DNA from: Apiotrichum sp. Y4204
Taxonomy: Eukaryota; Basidiomycota; Tremellomycetes; Trichosporonales; Trichosporonaceae
Reading direction: 5' to 3'
Assembly: GCA_025531455.1 (NCBI GenBank)
Contig: JAMYHL010000046.1
Span: 293,482-357,481, forward strand
DNA: 64,000 nt
Each line of letters begins with the position of its first letter. Position 1 is the stretch's first letter. Below the pieces are notes generated by a model. That model was given only the letters and a program-made list of their open reading frames with translations, had not been told where the DNA came from and did no database searches. This document shows, in pieces, positions 11,123 to 22,500 of the stretch. A program made the position numbers and the translations under genes.

Positions 11123-13193
11123 TGGGCTAGATTGTTATTTTATGTTACTCTTGAAAGAGCAGTGAGGGAGTGGATGGATGGAAGCTTGATGTCTGATAAG
11201 TTGATCAGATAACGGAAAGGGGAGACGCGCATGGAAGAGGACGCGTGCTGGGAATGACAAGGAATGACGACGACGACGACGACGATGGTATGTACAACGA
11301 ACAAGAAGCCGTTTTTCTGGGTGCTGTCACTGACGTCATTTAGTGAATCGGAATCAGAGCTCCGTCCGGGCCCCATTGCCCACATACTACGTATACTATG
11401 TGCATGTGCTTCCACTTTGTAGGCCAAAAATGTCTTACATGCATACTTGTGCGTAATGCACCACACGAGACCAGAGCCAGGAGAGCTCCAGGATCCAGGA
11501 CGTGTCGGAGGACAGCGACGCCTCGACGAGGACGCCGTGATGACTCTCGATACCCACATCGCGTCGGCCGCTCCGCTCGCCTTTTTCACCCCCCACGGCC
11601 GAGAGCATCTGAGCTTTGAGTGCCACGCAGGCCAATGACTAGTATGTCACCATGCACTTAGCGTCCCTTCAGTGTTCTTTAACAGCACACGTTCCCTTGC
11701 TGACACGACACGTTCTCCACGTTCTCCCAGCTCATCCTATCAGGCCTAATACTTGTCATTCTCGGTGTAGCCCATATCATTCATCAATGTCCGACCCAGG
11801 TCCGCGATTTCGGAACCGAAATCCCCTCGGAGTTCCAAAGTCTCGGCGTCGATCTGACAATCTGGCGATCTCTATCTTCTGGGAAGGGGTTGATCGCCGG
11901 GATCGCCGTGGGAACAAGCATAACGGATGCTGGTGTGGCACTGTGGCAGAGAACGGAGTACAGAGACAGACATCGGACAAAGAGGCACAATCAGTAAAAT
12001 ACACTGTACACTGCGCTATGCTGTCGATATAGCACCATTCGGACTCGCCCAAATGCGCTAGATGCGCAGAATTCCCCGACTGTGGCTGTGGCTGCGGCTG
12101 CGGCGAGCGGACGGAGAGACGGAGACTGCGATGGTACGAGGGGGGGTTAGTCGCCCCCTTCCGAAAGGGGAAAGAGCGAAATGTCCTTCACTACACACAA
12201 AAATAGACACGACTAAAAATATCCTCGCCCGACGGCCTCTTTTTCTCTTTGCTGTGCACTTTCGTCCTGTTTCGTGAGCTGTTCGTGTCTAACGACGCCG
12301 CTCTGCGTTCTGCGCGTCAGCAGCTTGGTAGCTCGGGGGTGCTCTGTTGTCTACTCTCGGGGACCGAGGACAGCGAGACAGGACGGCGAGAAGACGGCTG
12401 GTGGTGCTCCTCGTCCTTGTGTGCATCTTGTGTATCTACCTTGTCTGCGGTGAGTGTGAGTGTGCCTGGCATGCCTAACCGCCTGGCCTTCGTTGGGACA
12501 CTCACACTCGGCCTCGGCCTCGGCCCCAGAGAGCAAGGTTTGCTTCGCTTGCGGGTATTGTATGTTGCACGACTGCGGCCCCTGTGCGGGGCCTGCGGAT
12601 CTGCGGGCAGCTGGCCAGCTGGACAGCTCGACGGTTCTGCGGGGCATCGGCGTCGGATTGTGTTCTGAGCAGGCAGTCACTTTGCCAGACGTACCTGCCT
12701 GCTGGAGCACAAGTGCACAACTGCACAGCGTCCAGCGTCCAGCGCGCAATGAACAAGCGCGCAGCTACTGTGCATCAATGCAGCTAGCTACTGTAGCTCC
12801 CATCGCTTGGATCGCTTCGCTCCAGGCCTCCAGTCGTCAGTCGTGTGCTCTGCAAGTAGAATAAATATACTAATACGCCGAGTTGTTGTACGCAGATTGT
12901 TCTTCCAGCAATCTGGTTTTCATTCCCCGCACATTCCATCTCCCATCTCACTTCTTCTCTTCTCCATCTCTCTCATCTCGGCACGGAGAGTGCCTCTCCT
13001 CGCCCATCTCGGCTCGGACACGGTGGCAACACTCTCGGATTCAGGATACATACCCCCCGCCTGGCGACGTCCACCACCGACGTAGACGTAGGCTCGAACG
13101 CCGCCCACCTATCCACCTGGCCACCTGCCCATCGCCGACACCCCGGCCGGACACTTTTCTGTTCTTTGCCGCCGCTCTCGTCCCGTCTCTATC
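11123..13193. promoter_or_regulatory. Long bidirectional intergenic region (NADH dehydrogenase / PAF-AH)
   Basis: 2071 nt between divergent starts. It contains a short GAC microsatellite (about 11267-11285), a 12-bp inverted repeat at 12452-12509 and a pyrimidine-rich stretch near 12940-12990 just upstream of the lipase. The open frames have no family resemblance. An unrecognised non-coding RNA or small gene cannot be excluded. Confidence 0.45.
12452..12509. repeat. 12-bp perfect inverted repeat (hairpin-capable)
   Basis: GAGTGTGAGTGT at 12452-12463 is exactly complementary, inverted, to ACACTCACACTC at 12498-12509, with a 34-nt loop. It could be a stem in a transcript or a palindromic protein site; nothing else identifies it. 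Confidence 0.75.
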
Positions 13194-14662
13194 ATGTACA
13201 TCCCGCTGATCACGCCGACAATCCCGCCGGCCACGCCGGGCGCGTTCAAGAGCACAGGCTATGCGACCGTCCACACACAAAGCAACGTGCCGTACAAGCT
13301 CGACTATCCGCAGCTCGACGGGCGGCCGATCATGGACCTCGACGGCGTGAGCTTTGCAGTCTACTATCCCTCGAATATATCCCCAGAGAAGAAACCCAAC
13401 TCGGTGCCGTGGTGTCCCCGTCCCGTCGGCGCAGTCGTCGATGGGTACAGGGCGTACTTTGATCTCCCCGTCGGACTGGGGTTTCTCTGTGGGTTCTGGA
13501 GTGAAACCGTTGAGACAGTTTGCTAACAGCCAGTCTTCCTCATGAAGGGGATAGCCGGCCGCTTTCGGGTAAGTCTACAGCCTTGACACTGACGCACACT
13601 ACTAACGACAGGTTCCTCTCAGTCCGAACGCGCCCGTGGCGCCCGTCGACGCCGCCATGCCCAAGTATCCGTTGCTGATCTTCTCCCACGGCCTGGCAGG
13701 AACGCGCTCAACGTACACGTGAGTGAGAGATTCTAGAGTTGTCACTTCATCCTGCTCACACGCACAGCCAGTACTGCCAGGCGCTCGCGTCCGAGGGCTA
13801 TGTCGTGCTCGCGGTCGAGCACCGCGATGGCTCGGGGCCAATGTACGTCGTGCCCGATGACGACGGCAACCGTGTGCTGTACCCGTATGCGCAGTTCAAG
13901 AAACTCAAGTGAGTGGAATGCGGCGCTTGTCATAACTCGTAAACTGACATCAGGTGGGGAGAGGGCGTGTCCGTGCCGGATGCGATGCGGCTGCGCGGCC
14001 TGCAGCTCGACTACCGCGTGCGCGAGGTGTACGAGGTGTACGAGGTTTTCAAGGGCATGGTGCTTGGTGACCGCGACGTGATGGTCGAGGGCATGAGCGA
14101 GGAGGAGAGCAAGGTCTTCCTCTCGCAGCTGGGCGAGAGCGTGGATGTCGAGAATGTGAATCTCGGAGGCCATTCAATGGGTGGCGCGACGACGTTTCGC
14201 GCGATACAGACCGCCCCGCCGGAAGGATACGCCCCGATGCCAGTCAAGCACGCCGTCGCGCTCGACCCGTGGCTCCCGCCGTTCGAGTACGCGGACAAGC
14301 GCCCGGCTCCCGCAGGCCCGCTTCCGCCCACCCTCGCGATAAACTCGCAAGAGTACACCGAGTGGGAGCCGCACTTTTCCCAGCTCGTCGAGACGACGAG
14401 GGAGATGGGCGGGCAGCTCGTGACGATCACGGGCATGACGCACGAGAGCTTCTCGGACGAGGAGGTGCTTGCGGGTATCCGGCTAGCGCGCGCCCAGCGC
14501 CTCCTCGCGTCCTGCCACGGCCTCACGATGGCGCTCTTCACTGACGCGCTCGACGACTGCGAGTTTGTAAAGGGCCTCGATGTCGACGATGGCAAGGTCG
14601 CTAAGACGCGCCGCGGCAAGCTCACGACAAAGGACGGGCAGGTGATTGTGCATCTTGCGTAG
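13194..14662 (+). CDS. Platelet-activating factor acetylhydrolase-like lipase
   Basis: Five exons: 13194-13488, 13534-13568, 13612-13718, 13768-13908, 13954-14662 (428 aa). The protein has the PAF-AH / Lp-PLA2 (PF03403) layout: a start PLITPTIPPATPG, the oxyanion-hole strand LLIFSHGLAGTRSTY, then EHRDGSGP, and a nucleophile elbow GHSMGGATT with Ser at about residue 267. An Asp follows in ALDPWLPPFEY and a late His in GMTHESFSD, together giving a plausible Ser-Asp-His triad. Family members hydrolyse short or oxidised sn-2 acyl chains of phospholipids. No signal peptide or membrane segment is visible, so a cytosolic enzyme is inferred. The very small second exon (35 nt) is required to join the frames. 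Confidence 0.88.
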
Positions 14663-14688
14663 CGCGGAGCGCGGAGCGCGGAGTGTGG
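14661..14688. repeat. 7-nt tandem repeat, 4 copies
   Basis: AGCGCGG occurs three times plus a diverged AGTGTGG, starting at the stop codon of the lipase gene (its A is the stop's middle base). Confidence 0.85.
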
Positions 14689-14826
14689 TGTATCTTTTGG
14701 ACCGTAGAGTTGTTATCCTAACAGTACATAGTTAGAATCCGGACAGTTAGTTGTACATGTACAGACAATGTAGAGCACAACATCACAGTGCCACAACACG
14801 ATACATTGCCACCATATACTACATCT

Positions 14827-16166
14827 TCACCGCGCCCGCGGGCCCTCACGCCACGCAAGGGTTGGCCTTGCCAGCGTGTACCGCACGGCACCGCGCCCGC
14901 TCGGCCGGCCATTCTCTCCGGGACCGGGACGGGCGTACGGCGCCGGCCTGCTCCTGTCCCCCCGGACTCGGTCCGCTGCCGGTCCCCGCGGCGGGGCCAC
15001 GCCAGTGAAACGCGACGCGAGGCCGAACCCGGGACGGCCGCGCGTCGGCCCCCCCGCCCCAGCTTTTACGAGGTCAAACGCCCACCCCTCCCCGTCCTTT
15101 TCCACTGTGAGAGCAAGGCGCGTGCGTCCGTTTGCCCATGCGCGCTCCTCGCGCGCAATCAGGTCCGAAACCGCAGAGGGAGCGACAAACTGCACGCCGA
15201 GCGGCGCGCCCATACCCTCCGGCCAGGTAACGCCGTTGATGCGCTCGGCGGCTGCGAGCGCCGCCGAGGCAGAGGCGTACCCCGCATACGCGTGGTCCTT
15301 TACGCCCGAGAGCCAGAGGCCCGGACACTCGGCGCTCGCAAAGGGATGCCGCGGGGTAATTTCCAGCTGGGTGCATGAGGCGAGTTCGTGCAGGTCCGGG
15401 AGGAGGAAGGGGCGGCGCAGGTTCGAGATGTAGAGCACGGATGTGGGCGGGTGGGAGAGATGCGACAGGGAGGGGGGGAGGGCGAGCTGCGGCTCCGGCT
15501 CCGAGGTCTCAATGGGCACTGGTTCTGGCTCGGACATCACGACGTCGGGAGCTGGCGGAGGAGTGGCGGGCCGCGCAGGCTCGGTAGGCTCGGCGGTCTC
15601 CGCGGGCTCCGCAGGCGGAGTCGCGGGCCGCGCAGGCGGTGGAGCGGCGCGTTCCTCCCTCGGCGGTGCTGGCCGGCTGGCTTCGCGCTCGGGGGGCGTA
15701 ACTGGCCGGCTGTCGCGAGTGGGCGTGACCGGCTTGTTTGTACGAGGGGGAGTCGCTGACTCTGGCTCGGGCGGCGGCGTAGCTGGGCGCGCGGGGGTGA
15801 GGCGCTCCGGGTCGAGAGGGACGTCGGGGGGCGGGGGCGTCGCGGAGCGCACGGAGCGGGGCGTCCCTGGTGCGGGCGCGTCTGCGGGCGCGTCTGTGGG
15901 CGCAGGCGGTGGAGTCGCTGGCTCCGGTGGGGCATCCTGATCCTGATCCGGTAGCGTGGGGGAAGACTGGTCGGTGGTCACCTCGTCTCCGCCCGCTTTC
16001 TCCGCCTCGTGGTCGAGAAACGCTTGCAATCTCCCCGCGAGCTGCCGTCAGCACCACAATCGGGAGTGAATCCACGCACATCCTTCTTCAGGCCCTTTGT
16101 ATCCAGCCCCCGGGCGGAGAGCTCGGTCTTGAGTTCTGCGACTTTGAGAGATTTGACGTCGAGCAT
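14827..16166 (-). CDS. SAP-domain/RRM protein resembling Acinus
   Basis: Two exons on the minus strand: 16166-16080 and 16041-14827 (433 aa). The N-terminal ~35 residues (MLDVKSLKVAELKTELSARG, then a KKD-LAGRLQ junction) are a SAP DNA/RNA-binding motif. The acceptor at 16042-16043 was chosen because it alone preserves that SAP helix. A long Pro/Thr/Glu-rich linker follows, with repeated RPATPP elements. From about residue 228 there is an RRM-like fold starting VLYISNLRRPFLLPDLHEL and ending in NGVTWPEGMG, which matches the unusual Acinus RRM. The C-terminus is Arg/Gly/Pro-rich. Acinus is the core of ASAP/PSAP complexes in splicing and exon-junction biology. A clear RNPS1/SAP18-binding peptide is not evident at the C-terminus. 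Confidence 0.7.
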
Positions 16167-16352
16167 GGTGGATGGAGAGGATGGAGGAAAGAAAGTGGAC
16201 GCGAAACCGAAATACTTGTCGTCTCCAACATCTGATGCTCATTTCATTTTGGCGGTGCCCCGCGTTCGTCTCGGCTCCCCGTTCCCCTCAGTGTGTCCGA
16301 TTCGCGTGTCCTCTTTTGCCATCTCACCTCCTGTCCATCATCCATCGTCATC
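16167..16352. promoter_or_regulatory. Compact bidirectional promoter (Acinus-like / HbrB)
   Basis: Only 186 nt separate two divergent start codons, so core promoter elements must be shared or overlapping. No TATA box was recognised. Confidence 0.5.
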
Positions 16353-18279
16353 ATGGTCGCCCCCGGCCTGGCACCGCCCTCGCCCTCGCCGTCCCGCACG
16401 TCGCGGGACGACCGCGACCGTGACCGTGATCTCCCAGCGATGCCGGCACTCAAGACGCTGTCGCCGAGCCACCGGTCCAACTCGTCGTCGGCGAGCGTCG
16501 CGCCCAGCCCGACACCGAGCATCGGCTCGTCGTCGCGCCCGCAGCTCAGCCTCGAGATGCGCGCTGAGACGCGGTCCATCGACTCACGGAGCGAGAAGCG
16601 CCTCCCGAGCATCCCGAGTCTTCCTTCTCCCGTGCACGAGCGGAATGGAAAAGGATGGGCTCTCGGCGCGTACGATAACAAACTTGTGAGATTCCAGTAT
16701 TAATAGTATTATCCCTTCTTACGCCAGGTATCCACCTCGCTGTCCCAGCCGCCCATGCTGCCGCCCATGTCTCCCGGAGGGCTGAGCGTCGCGGGGTCGC
16801 AGATGTCGTCGTCCACCTCGCCGCATCTCCACTCTGGGCTCGGTACGTCCCCGAGCTTCTCGGCACTGCACACACCCAGTCCAGGCCTGCGCACCCCGAA
16901 CATTATGAGTATGCCAAGCTACACAAATGTCGGCGGTGTGCTGGTGCTTCCGGACGGGACAAAGCTGCTGAATGACGCGCGCCCCGATACGGGCCACTCG
17001 CCGATGGCGCACGGGGGCCCCAACTCGCCGTGGAGCCTGCTGACAGTCTACGTATTGCCAGTGTTTGCCGGTAGCCCACTCAAGACGCCGATCGAGGACC
17101 TCAACCTCCTCTGCAACCAGCATATAGTCGGCATGTCGCAGCGCGCGCCGACGTCCCGCCTGATAGCAATCCTCACAAACGACCTCCGCGACTTTATCGC
17201 CTCGGGAATGCTCACCCTCAAGGCCAAGTTTGAGGCCCTCGAGGAGAACAAGGTCGTCTCGCGCACCGCCGAGGTGTGGAACTTTTTCTGGGGCCAGATC
17301 CTGCCAGTGAGTGTAGGAATCCCAATGCCGCCATTCTGACACCTAGTACGTTGAAGGTGTGTTCCTCCCACTCTCCCAAGTCCGCGACGTGCCGCTGGCG
17401 ACCTCGACGCCGCACCAGTACACGCCCATCATCGCCGCTCCACCGATCGCGGTGCGGCAGATCCTCCTCTCCGCCTTCCTGGTACATATCCTGCTCCCGC
17501 TCCTCCCGCGCCTCATTTCTCTCGTCACCTCCCCCTCCGTCCTCTCCACCGACCAGAAACACCGCGGCGCGACCGATCTCCCGCGCCTCCTCCAAATGTC
17601 CCTCGTCCTCACCACCCAGGCGCGGTACACTGCCTTTTTCCCGACCCGCGATTTCCTCGACGGCGAGGCACGCAACGAGGAGACGCGCGACAGCGTCGGC
17701 GAGCTCGCGCGCGCCGTACGCTGGGGAATGGCCGTCGCGTCTGGCGCGGTCGAGCTCCCTGAAGAAGAAGTGCTCAGTGTCAGCGTGCTCAGTGACCCCG
17801 AGTGGGAGGGGCCGACGTCGACCACGACACCGGCCCGCCCGACCCTCCAGCGCGGACCCTCCGTCTCGCAGGCAGGCAGGCTGCGGCGGCGGGGCCCGCG
17901 CTCGTCGCTCTCCCAGCTCGAGCCGGAACCGATGCAGATGCAGCGCGCGCCGAGCGGCGGGAACGGCATGGCCCCGTCCTCGCGCTGGGGACGGCCGAGG
18001 ATAGACGAGGACGAGGATGAGGCAGAGTACGTGCCCCGCGCGCCGGCGATAGCGGGTGCGGCGGGTGCGGCGGGTGCGACGGGCGCCGCGGATGCGTATG
18101 GCACAACCTCGCAAAGCACTGTACGTGCCGCCGAGAGCTTTGCGACCGTTACGGAGCGGACGCCTGCCGCGGCGCCGCCGGTCGACACGCGGCGGCATGC
18201 GCGCCACGAGCGCGCGATGAGCAGCGGAGAGAGCGATCTGACGACTGCGTCGAGCATGTTCCCGAGGCGCAAGCACTAG
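16353..18279 (+). CDS. HbrB-domain protein, TORC2 subunit (Bit61/PRR5 type)
   Basis: Three exons: 16353-16685, 16728-17306, 17347-18279 (614 aa). The first ~195 residues are Ser/Pro-rich and disordered. The HbrB core then runs from SPWSLLTVYVLPVFAG through TPIEDLNLLCNQHI, EVWNFFWGQILPYVEGVFLP and VRQILLSAFLVHILLPLLPRL to about residue 430. These phrases are characteristic of HbrB/PRR5/Bit2/Bit61. The C-terminus is variable and ends with an Ala/Gly tract and Arg/Ser-rich tail. Known role: non-essential TORC2 partner at the plasma membrane, acting on AGC kinases and actin polarity; in Aspergillus hbrB mutants are hyperbranched. The middle intron (17307-17346) is only 40 nt. Confidence 0.87.
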
Positions 18280-18454
18280 AGATCTAGTATATGTCCCGTG
18301 ATAAGTACTGTTGTTGTATGAAATTCGTACCGTCTTGCGTGTGCACCGTGCCCGAACGCGAGTTTTGCTGATGTACTGCTCTGTATGGTCTGTATGCATT
18401 ACGACGGCTCTACCAAAACTCTCCCTTACGCGCCTCCTCCCCGCGTTCGCTCCT

Positions 18455-19201
<747 letters not shown>

Positions 19202-19547
19202 TGTGGGTGTTGTGGGATGGGAGATGGAGGGACGGTGTGTTTCTGGGTTTGCACTTGGTCATGTCGCAGTGGAGGGTATACAGCGTCACCATCACGTCAC
19301 GTGATCCGCTCCCGGCTCGACGTCGAGCTCTGCGTTCCTGTCCCTCCATTCACAGCAACCACAACACCGACAGCGTCCATCTCTCCACACCTCACTTCCT
19401 CCTCGCCTCTTGATCTCGACACTTTGGCCTCCGGCCTCCGGCCCTCGGCCCCCGGCCCTCGCTCAAACAAAGCAGGAGTACATAGTATTACAATCAGCAG
19501 TCCTATCAGCCGCTCTACCAAAACAAAAACAGATGAGGGCTGGGGTG
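19202..19547. other. Intergenic region between BET3 start and PH-scaffold 3' end
   Basis: 346 nt. It must carry the BET3 promoter/leader and the end of the next minus-strand gene. No distinct element recognised. Confidence 0.45.
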
Positions 19548-22500
19548 CTAGTGTGGGGGCGTGGGGAGCGCGCGCGGCCCAGGTGCTGGCGGGAGGCCCA
19601 GCGCCGGCGTCGGCGGGGGTATCGGCGTAACAGAGGGAGCGGGCGAGTGTGGTGGCTGGACGTCAGCATGAGTGTTTTCCAGGGGCGCAAGTAAACCCAC
19701 ATTGTCGCCGTGCTTGGCTTTGAGCGCGAAGAGATCGGCAATCTGGTGCTCGAGGGCCTTTTTCTGCTCGCGCATCATGCCCAGCTCCTTCATCCCGCGG
19801 TTCATCTCCTGCGTAATGGCCGCCTTGAACTGGTCGACGTGGATCTGCATGTTCATCGAGGTCGCGTCGCGCATGCTGTCGATGAAGCGCACGCGCTCGC
19901 CCTTTATCTCGTTGGTCAGATCCGTCGCCAGCCCGCGCATGAGGTTGACAGTCTCGTCGCGCGACTGCTGCGCCGCGGCCAGGATCTGCTCAATCATGCC
20001 CTGTTGTTGTGCGTGGTGCTCGCGGTCGTGGCCCATGAGATCGATTAGGGAGTCGAGGCGCTGCGCCTGCATAGACCCGGCGGCAACCTGCTGCGACTGC
20101 TCCGCGACCATGGACTGTATGTCCGCAACCAGTCCGGTCGGTACGTCGTTCTCGCCCGGCTCGCCGACGAGATTGTTAATCTTGCGCGACACGCCCTCGA
20201 GCTGCTGGCCCGAGTTTTGCACAAATGTTGCCAACCACTGGTTCAGCTCCTTGAGGTCTGAGTGGTCAGTGATGACAGCAGTTTGACCACTGACGAGTTC
20301 CTATCTCCTGAGTCTGCTGCGTCTGCGTCGCGCGTGCCTCTTCGAGCTCCTTGAGGGTGGCCTCGATGTCGTTCAGCTGAGCAGCGGTCGCGAGCTCAGG
20401 GGCGGGAGCTGCCTCGGGCGGTGCTTCCTTGGGCGCCTCCGGAGCTGGGTCCTCGAGAGCCTTCGGTATCTCGACGTCGGGAACCGTAGTGGCCTCCTTC
20501 GGCAGCTCCGGCTCCTTGTGGGCCTCCCGCGCTGTAGCCTTGCCGCCGGCGCTCGGCTCATCCTTCATCTCCACGACTGGAGCGGGCTCAACAGCGACGC
20601 CTGCAGCAGCGCCCTGGAACTGGAGCACCGTGGTGAGCATAGCTGCAATGACGTCCAGTTTTGCGTGAATCTCTCCGAGCTTGGGCTCGGCGGTGTCTGT
20701 GCCCGTCCCAGCTGGCAGATCCCTCTCTTCCGCCTCCTCCGCCTCCTCTCCAATTGCCGGCGCCAGAGCAGCGGCCTGCCCAGCATTCGCAGCCAACTGA
20801 GCCTGCACCTGCCGAACGTCCATCCCAATCGCCCGGAGCAACATGGTAACTTCCTCCGGTGGCTGGGCCGCCGCAGCCTGGACCGTCTCATGCAGACTGT
20901 TGAGGCGTTCCACGAGTTCTGGATCGAGCGGCTTCGGACGCCCCTGCTCCCGCGCCATGTCCACCAGATCAGCTATCCCAACCATCGCATTCGTAATGTC
21001 ACCAGAGAGCCCGTCGATCCGGTTTCCGAGCTCGTGGTGATCACGCGAATGGTCCTCCAACTTGGCCATTACGGCCGGGGACGAGGTCCCATCGTCTTCG
21101 TTTTCGGCCTCCCCGCAGAAGGCCTGGTCTCGAAACCAAGTCTCACGTTGTTTTTGCGGATCTCTGTCCGGGGCGGCGTCGGAGAATGTAGAGGGGAGGT
21201 TCTCTTTGGCCGACATGGCCCGTGATTGGGTGCTGAGGGTGGATTTGACGGCCGACTTTGTGTCAGACTTGACATCGCTGCCAGCGATACTGCCGAAGCG
21301 TTCGCGCCCGAGGACAGAGGAGGAGGTAATACCGTTCTGGAAGTTGCTGATTCTGCTCGCGACCGAGACGGATGAGCCAATGACCGAGCGCGGGGGTACA
21401 GGCAGGCTCTCGGCCGGGTTGTCGGCAAGCCGTGCTGCGGCGACGTCTGAGGGCGTCTTGTTGACTATAAAGAGGCCCATTGGCTTTGTGATGCCGCTAT
21501 TCTGCGTTCCAGACATGAAAGACGAGCGCCGGTCGTAGCTGAGGTCGGTCCGGTTTCCTGTTGACGTAGGGCGAAGTGCAGCACGGACAGCCCCGTAAGG
21601 GTTGCTTGAGTTGGACGTGGTCGACCTGGGGGCAATGTCAAACTTGGCCGGGCTGAGCGCCGCGCGACTTGGTGTGTTGAAGCGCGAGGGCGCCTTGGGC
21701 GGTGATGAGGGCACGCTCGGGAAGATGGTTTTGGGCTTGGTGCCAACATTGTGAATGGTCGACACACCGACCGCTGACTCCACCTTGGTAGTCGCAGTAG
21801 CAGGACGCGATTCAGGTTCGCTGATGGCCACGGTATCAAGCGACGGAACAGGTTTTCTCCGCTTTGAGGGCGACGGCGTTGACGTGTTACTAGAAGCGGC
21901 ACCCAGTGTGCGTATCGCTATTGTCGGCTCAAAGACCGAGGCGGCCGCAAGAACGCGGGACTGCAGCCTGGGTGTTGGTGAGCGAGGAGATGTCGGTGCG
22001 GGGGCGGACAACGGCGGCTCGAGACTGCTGCTAAGCGGCCTGTATGCCAGGAGAGGCGACTTGCTTGGCACCGGTGGCGCCAGAGTTGACGACGTCTGCA
22101 CAACCTCCGGAGCATTGTCCAACAGCGTCGATGTCTCAGCAGCTGGCGTCCGAGGCGCGGAGGAAGCAACCTTGGGGAGGTTCGACATGGAACCGAGCTT
22201 GGGCAGGTTTGATGAGGATGCCACCTTTGGCAGATTGGAGGAGGACGCCACCTTGGGGAGGTTCGGCATCGAGCCGAGCTTGGGAAGGCTCGACGAGGAG
22301 GCAGCCTGCGATAGATTTGATGCAGAGCCAAGCTTGGGGAGATTGGACGCCGAAGAGACCTTGGGCAGGCTGGATTTCGGTCCTCGCAACTTGCCACTTG
22401 ACGTTGTGGACCTGGTCTCCTCTGGCAGGGCGGAGTAAGTGGACGCAGGCGATGCAGGAAGACTCCGGTCAGCGAGCAAGCGGGACGGCTTGGGCATCGG

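Noticed and set aside
16030..16040. Alternative acceptor in the Acinus-like gene (AG at 16031-16032)
   Set aside because: It breaks phase with the GTGCGT donor and destroys the SAP helix; the upstream acceptor keeps both.
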